Of a stretch of 25,599 bases of DNA, positions 23,380-25,599 are shown in pieces. Numbering within the stretch: position 1 is the first letter of the stretch; each line of letters starts with the position of its first letter. The position numbers were made by a program, and so were the translations under genes. Under the pieces are notes generated by a model. That model was not told where the DNA came from and made no database searches. It worked only from the letters and a program-made list of their open reading frames with translations. This DNA comes from a virus. The DNA is taken from positions 1 to 25,599 of the IMG/VR virus record IMGVR_UViG_3300007640_000213, one strand, 5' to 3'.

Positions 23380-24424
23380 TATCTACCAACTCGTAATCCG
23401 CCGGATTCAGTGTCTCGGTTTGAACCTCTTCATACTCTGCGTCTTCTATCTGTACGTTCTGCTGTCCTAGAATCCTGTTAATCTTATCTTTTATAGCGTG
23501 TTCAAGTGCTGCCGTAGAAGTTGTCGTGATATTGACTTCGCTCTTCTCTACAAACAGCCCCACATCTGAAATCTTACCGAGTAGCTCCAGCGCCCGTAGT
23601 TCGTCTTTTGGATTGCCAGAAGTTGATATCTCCAGCAGCTTATTCGTAATGTACGTCCTCAGCTGCACCGCATCCTGCACAATCTGCTTGTCGTATTCAC
23701 TCAATAATGCAGATAACTTAACCCCTATAGCGCTGGTGTAGATATCTTTGGGTGGTAATACCTTCGATATTTTCTTCTGTTCCTTGTTACGCTTTCTGGC
23801 TTTTACGTATATGTTCTTCTTTTCTTCTTCTGATACTTCATCGAGCCGCTTACGTTCACCTAACATCTTCACCAACATCTGCCCATGCAACCCCGGCTCT
23901 ACACCTAATATCGGGGTATTTATTGGCACACCTTTCTCATCCATACCCAATTTGTAGCATAACTCTTCCATCGACTCGCGATGCTTAGGGGGTGTCACCT
24001 CCAGATACGAATCCCGCTGGTCCACCACCATACTCTTAAATATATCTATCGCATCTAACCCCAAGGGTAAGCGCGTCTTATTCGGAAACAACTCGTTATC
24101 AGGGTCCGGGTAAGGGTTCTTCTCCAACCACTCAAGCTGTTCACGCTTATCTATAGTGATATCCATACCCAAACCTAACAATGTCTCTGTGGTTTTTGCA
24201 GAGACACGCACAGCTTCATCAAGTGGCAAATCGGGTTTATTACCGTGAGCGTTAGTACTGTCGGCGGTCCAGTACCTTATCTTGCTACTCATGCCTCGTG
24301 ACTGCACCAGCGTAAAATAACGCTTTCCGTCTTCGACAGCTTCTACGTATTCAGGAGTATGTAAATGAAGGGGATGGTCGAACGTGGGAACTATGGGTAC
24401 AGCGGATGAGATTTTTGGACTCAT
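23372..24424 (-). CDS. Probable small terminase subunit / DNA-packaging protein, 350 aa
   Basis: The first 220 residues are unfamiliar but include a charged helical section (GERKRLDEVSEEEKKNIYVK). The C-terminal part, residues about 230-310, carries the pattern LSALLSEYDKQIVQDAVQLR, then KLLEISTSGNPKDELRALEL and LGKISDVGLFVEKSEV. I associate this with small terminase proteins located directly before TerL in marine phages. It is larger than a typical TerS (about 150-200 aa), so it may be a fusion with an N-terminal DNA-recognition region. It overlaps the upstream membrane-protein stop by 4 bases (ATGA) and TerL by 8. The call depends mainly on position and the C-terminal pattern. Confidence 0.7.
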   Translation of the reverse strand: MSPKISSAVPIVPTFDHPLHLHTPEYVEAVEDGKRYFTLVQSRGMSSKIRYWTADSTNAHGNKPDLPLDEAVRVSAKTTETLLGLGMDITIDKREQLEWLEKNPYPDPDNELFPNKTRLPLGLDAIDIFKSMVVDQRDSYLEVTPPKHRESMEELCYKLGMDEKGVPINTPILGVEPGLHGQMLVKMLGERKRLDEVSEEEKKNIYVKARKRNKEQKKISKVLPPKDIYTSAIGVKLSALLSEYDKQIVQDAVQLRTYITNKLLEISTSGNPKDELRALELLGKISDVGLFVEKSEVNITTTSTAALEHAIKDKINRILGQQNVQIEDAEYEEVQTETLNPADYELVDNE

Positions 24425-24909
24425 GTATTTTTCTTACTTACTGTTTTCTTACTTACAGCTTTCTTACTTACAGCTTTCTTCTTTGGAGTTACTTTTCTAG
24501 ATAACTTAATTCTATCTACTTTAACAGGTTTTTCGATTCTTGCAATCTCTTTCTTCAATTCCTCTGCAATTTGCACGATATCTTTATTCTCGCGTCTACT
24601 GAAGTAATTGGCGAGAAAACTAATCACACCTACAGAAAGTGCACCGATGATATACCCCAACCCTAAAGCTATATCCGGATTATTCAAATCGAACCCTATC
24701 CACATTGCTACAAATCCACTTAATGCAACAGAAGCTGTAACTGCGATTCCTCCTATAATTAATCCTGCTATGTACCGATTCTGTGCACGTAATTTCTCGG
24801 GTTGCCAGAACACTGATAGGGAGAACCCACCTAACATACCAGCCAATCCTGCTAAACACTTATTAATGATATGCCCAAGAGTAAGCCCTGTCGTCGTACT
24901 TAGTTCCAT
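24421..24909 (-). CDS. Multi-TM membrane protein with lysine-rich tail, holin-like, 162 aa
   Basis: I choose ATG 24909 (MELSTTTGLTLGH) because AAGGAG lies 6 bases upstream; a GTG at 24942 would start inside the leader stem. Three hydrophobic helices are visible: KCLAGLAGMLGGFSLSVF, YIAGLIIGGIAVTASVALSG with following FVAMWIG, and IALGLGYIIGALSVGVISFL. A cytoplasmic tail follows with coiled-coil (IVQIAEELKKEIARIEK) and KKAVSKK repeats. This topology fits holin or membrane-accessory proteins, but its place at the head of the packaging operon is unusual for a holin, and a better holin candidate sits beside the endolysin. A lysis regulator or envelope-modifying protein is possible. Confidence 0.68.
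   Translation of the reverse strand: MELSTTTGLTLGHIINKCLAGLAGMLGGFSLSVFWQPEKLRAQNRYIAGLIIGGIAVTASVALSGFVAMWIGFDLNNPDIALGLGYIIGALSVGVISFLANYFSRRENKDIVQIAEELKKEIARIEKPVKVDRIKLSRKVTPKKKAVSKKAVSKKTVSKKNT
24431..24490 (-). repeat. 15-bp tandem repeat coding the Lys-rich tail
   Basis: Four 15-base units (for example ttcttacttacagct at 24446-24460 and 24461-24475, with diverged outer copies) encode the repeated KKxVS pentapeptide at the C-terminus of the membrane protein. Two central copies are identical, suggesting recent slippage. Confidence 0.8.
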
Positions 24910-24929
24910 GCTGGCTCCTTCTTTAGAGT

Positions 24930-24989
24930 GTCCCGACAGCACCAGATGGAAGAGAAAGGCGGGGGTGGAACACCTGATGCCGCCGGGAC
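24930..24989 (-). promoter_or_regulatory. 19-bp leader stem-loop at the 5' end of the leftward packaging operon
   Basis: Arms 24930-24948 and 24971-24989 pair over 19 positions around a 22-base loop. On the plus strand four positions are A/C mismatches; in the minus-strand RNA each becomes a G-U wobble, so the helix is uninterrupted only in leftward RNA. The stem ends about 9 bases before the AAGGAG of the membrane-protein gene, and the predicted transcription start (about 24991) falls at its base. Confidence 0.7.
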
Positions 24990-24997
24990 TCCCAAAG

Positions 24998-25027
24998 CGT
25001 ATACTGTTATTAGACTAAGAGCAACAA
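24998..25027 (-). promoter_or_regulatory. Likely leftward promoter for Unit A
   Basis: On the minus strand TTGTTG (25022-25027) and TATACG (24998-25003) are 18 bases apart. The -10 lies on the palindrome GTATAC, so a rightward -10 (TATACT at 25000-25005) for the plus-strand gene overlaps it, though that direction lacks a good -35. The -35 overlaps the ribosome-binding site of the plus-strand gene. Confidence 0.5.
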
Positions 25028-25039
25028 AAGGAGGTTTCC

Positions 25040-25453
25040 ATGGCCGCCGTTAACGAAGACACCGAAATCACGATCCCGTTGCGCAACCTCATCGCTATTG
25101 TTACTGCCATTGCTGTAGCCAGTTGGACCTACGCTGGTATTAATGAACGCCTGAATATGATCGAACACACTAACGCGCAGAACAAAATTGTTATGGACCT
25201 CAATACAGAGTTCCGCACGAAATGGCCGCGTGGGGAGATGGGGAGCCTTCCTGCAGACTCTCGGCAAGACATGCTTATCGAAAGCCTAGAAAGAAGATTA
25301 AGTGAACTACACCATGTGGACAATGAAGTAGATGCTCTCAAAATCCGAGTAGGTGCTCTAGAAGAATACGCCAATTCTCCCAACCCGGATGTCTCTATCC
25401 TCACACATAAAATAGAATTCCTACATGAGCAGATCGGCGCCTTGAAGCCTTGA
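25040..25453 (+). CDS. Single-TM coiled-coil protein, 137 aa (only plus-strand gene)
   Basis: A perfect ribosome-binding site (AAAAGGAGGT) lies 5 to 14 bases before the ATG. The protein has a charged N-terminus (MAAVNEDTEITIPLRN), one TM helix (LIAIVTAIAVASWTYAGI, about 17-34) and a coiled coil (LIESLERRLSELHHVDNEVD, then ALKIRVGALEEYA). It ends IGALKP with its stop in a 24-bp repeat. No named family fits. The topology, N-in with a periplasmic coiled coil, resembles i-spanins and the minus-strand 97-aa protein at 12.1-12.4 kb. It is divergent from the packaging operon and shares its regulatory region. A host-interaction, lysis or superinfection role is possible. Confidence 0.75.
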   Translation: MAAVNEDTEITIPLRNLIAIVTAIAVASWTYAGINERLNMIEHTNAQNKIVMDLNTEFRTKWPRGEMGSLPADSRQDMLIESLERRLSELHHVDNEVDALKIRVGALEEYANSPNPDVSILTHKIEFLHEQIGALKP

Positions 25454-25552
25454 CAACTCGGCGCCTTGAAGTCTTAACAACTCGGCGCCTTGAAGCCTTG
25501 ACAACTCGGCGCCTTGAAGCCTTGACAACTCGGCGCCTTGAAGCCTTGACAA
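25434..25552 (+). repeat. Five 24-bp direct repeats at the 3' end of the plus-strand gene
   Basis: Units begin at 25434, 25458, 25482, 25506 and 25530 with core tcggcgccttgaagccttga; unit 2 differs by two bases (gtcttaaca). The first unit contains the stop codon of the plus-strand gene, and the 24-base period keeps the same frame, so each unit repeats GALKP-stop (GALKS-stop in unit 2). Each unit has GGCGCC and, except unit 2, TTGACA. Confidence 0.95.
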
Positions 25553-25599
25553 TGTAAAGAAATGAATTTTTTGCGCAAAATACCCCCCGGGGGGTGTGA
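25553..25599. other. Non-coding right edge with two adjacent palindromes
   Basis: After the 24-bp repeats, no gene is visible up to the window end. It holds the 12-bp palindrome TTTTGCGCAAAA (25569-25580) and, one base later, the 14-bp palindrome ACCCCCCGGGGGGT (25582-25595). No -10 element is placed correctly for the upstream TTGACA copies. Confidence 0.8.

Noticed and set aside
24910-24942. Upstream GTG start for the multi-TM protein
   Set aside because: It would begin inside the leader stem and lacks a placed Shine-Dalgarno, while ATG 24909 has AAGGAG.
25129-25404. 91-aa minus-strand ORF (and the 85-aa one at 25010-25267)
   Set aside because: Both are antisense to the plus-strand gene, which has a perfect ribosome-binding site and coherent TM/coiled-coil layout.
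25434-25552. CRISPR-like array
   Set aside because: The 24-bp units are joined directly with no spacers.
1-25599. tRNA genes, integrase or replication genes
   Set aside because: No such motif was seen in any gap or reading frame; gaps of any size (9406-9515, 15480-15659, 24910-25039, 25454-25599) hold regulatory elements or repeats instead.

Overview
This window is the structural and lysis half of a tailed double-stranded DNA bacteriophage genome (Caudoviricetes). A terminase, portal, co-chaperonin, scaffold, capsid, head-tail adaptor, tail fibre, holin and endolysin genes are packed head to tail on the minus strand, mostly overlapping by 1 to 8 bases or separated by fewer than 20 bases. I see no integrase, repressor, DNA replication gene, tRNA, IS element or CRISPR array. 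The portal type, two adaptor-like proteins, a glycine-rich ejection-type protein at the left edge and the absence of tape-measure, tube and sheath genes suggest a short-tailed (podovirus-like) virion. Several small families here are ones I associate with uncultured marine phages. That attribution is from memory, and the host cannot be named from this sequence.

Only one gene, a small membrane and coiled-coil protein at the right end, is on the plus strand. It is divergent from the large leftward block. Read right to left, the leftward genes form three transcription units. Unit A (about 24.99 to 15.61 kb): 3-TM membrane protein, TerS-like protein, TerL, portal, a 60-aa protein, GroES-like co-chaperonin, scaffold, a 152-aa protein, decoration-like protein and major capsid protein. 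It ends at a strong UUCG-loop intrinsic terminator. Unit B (promoter at 15.60 kb to terminator at 9.47 kb): three beta-rich virion proteins, a cluster of four very basic proteins, a TM/coiled-coil protein, a gp4-like adaptor, a zinc ribbon, a 46-aa protein, a second adaptor and two small proteins. Unit C (9.45 kb to the left edge): a possible 15-codon leader, a 272-aa protein, a repeat-rich receptor-binding-type protein, an S74 self-cleaving tail fibre, two more tail-tip candidates, 3-TM holin, GH108 endolysin, a 628-aa tail protein, a 161-aa protein and the start of the ejection-type protein.

The most interesting signals are regulatory and mosaic. Both recognisable leftward promoters are followed by stem-loops just before the first Shine-Dalgarno. 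The one at 24.93-24.99 kb forms a 19-bp helix only in the leftward RNA, where its imperfect positions become G-U pairs. A terminator and a consensus promoter sit back to back at 15.6 kb. A short coupled leader ORF follows the 9.47 kb terminator. A GC-rich block (about 7.62-9.41 kb) ends exactly where the 22-residue repeats of the tail protein begin. Five 24-bp direct repeats, each carrying the stop codon of the plus-strand gene, lie at the right edge next to two perfect palindromes. I found no convincing new defence or metabolic system; the novelty lies in this phage regulatory architecture and tail mosaicism.
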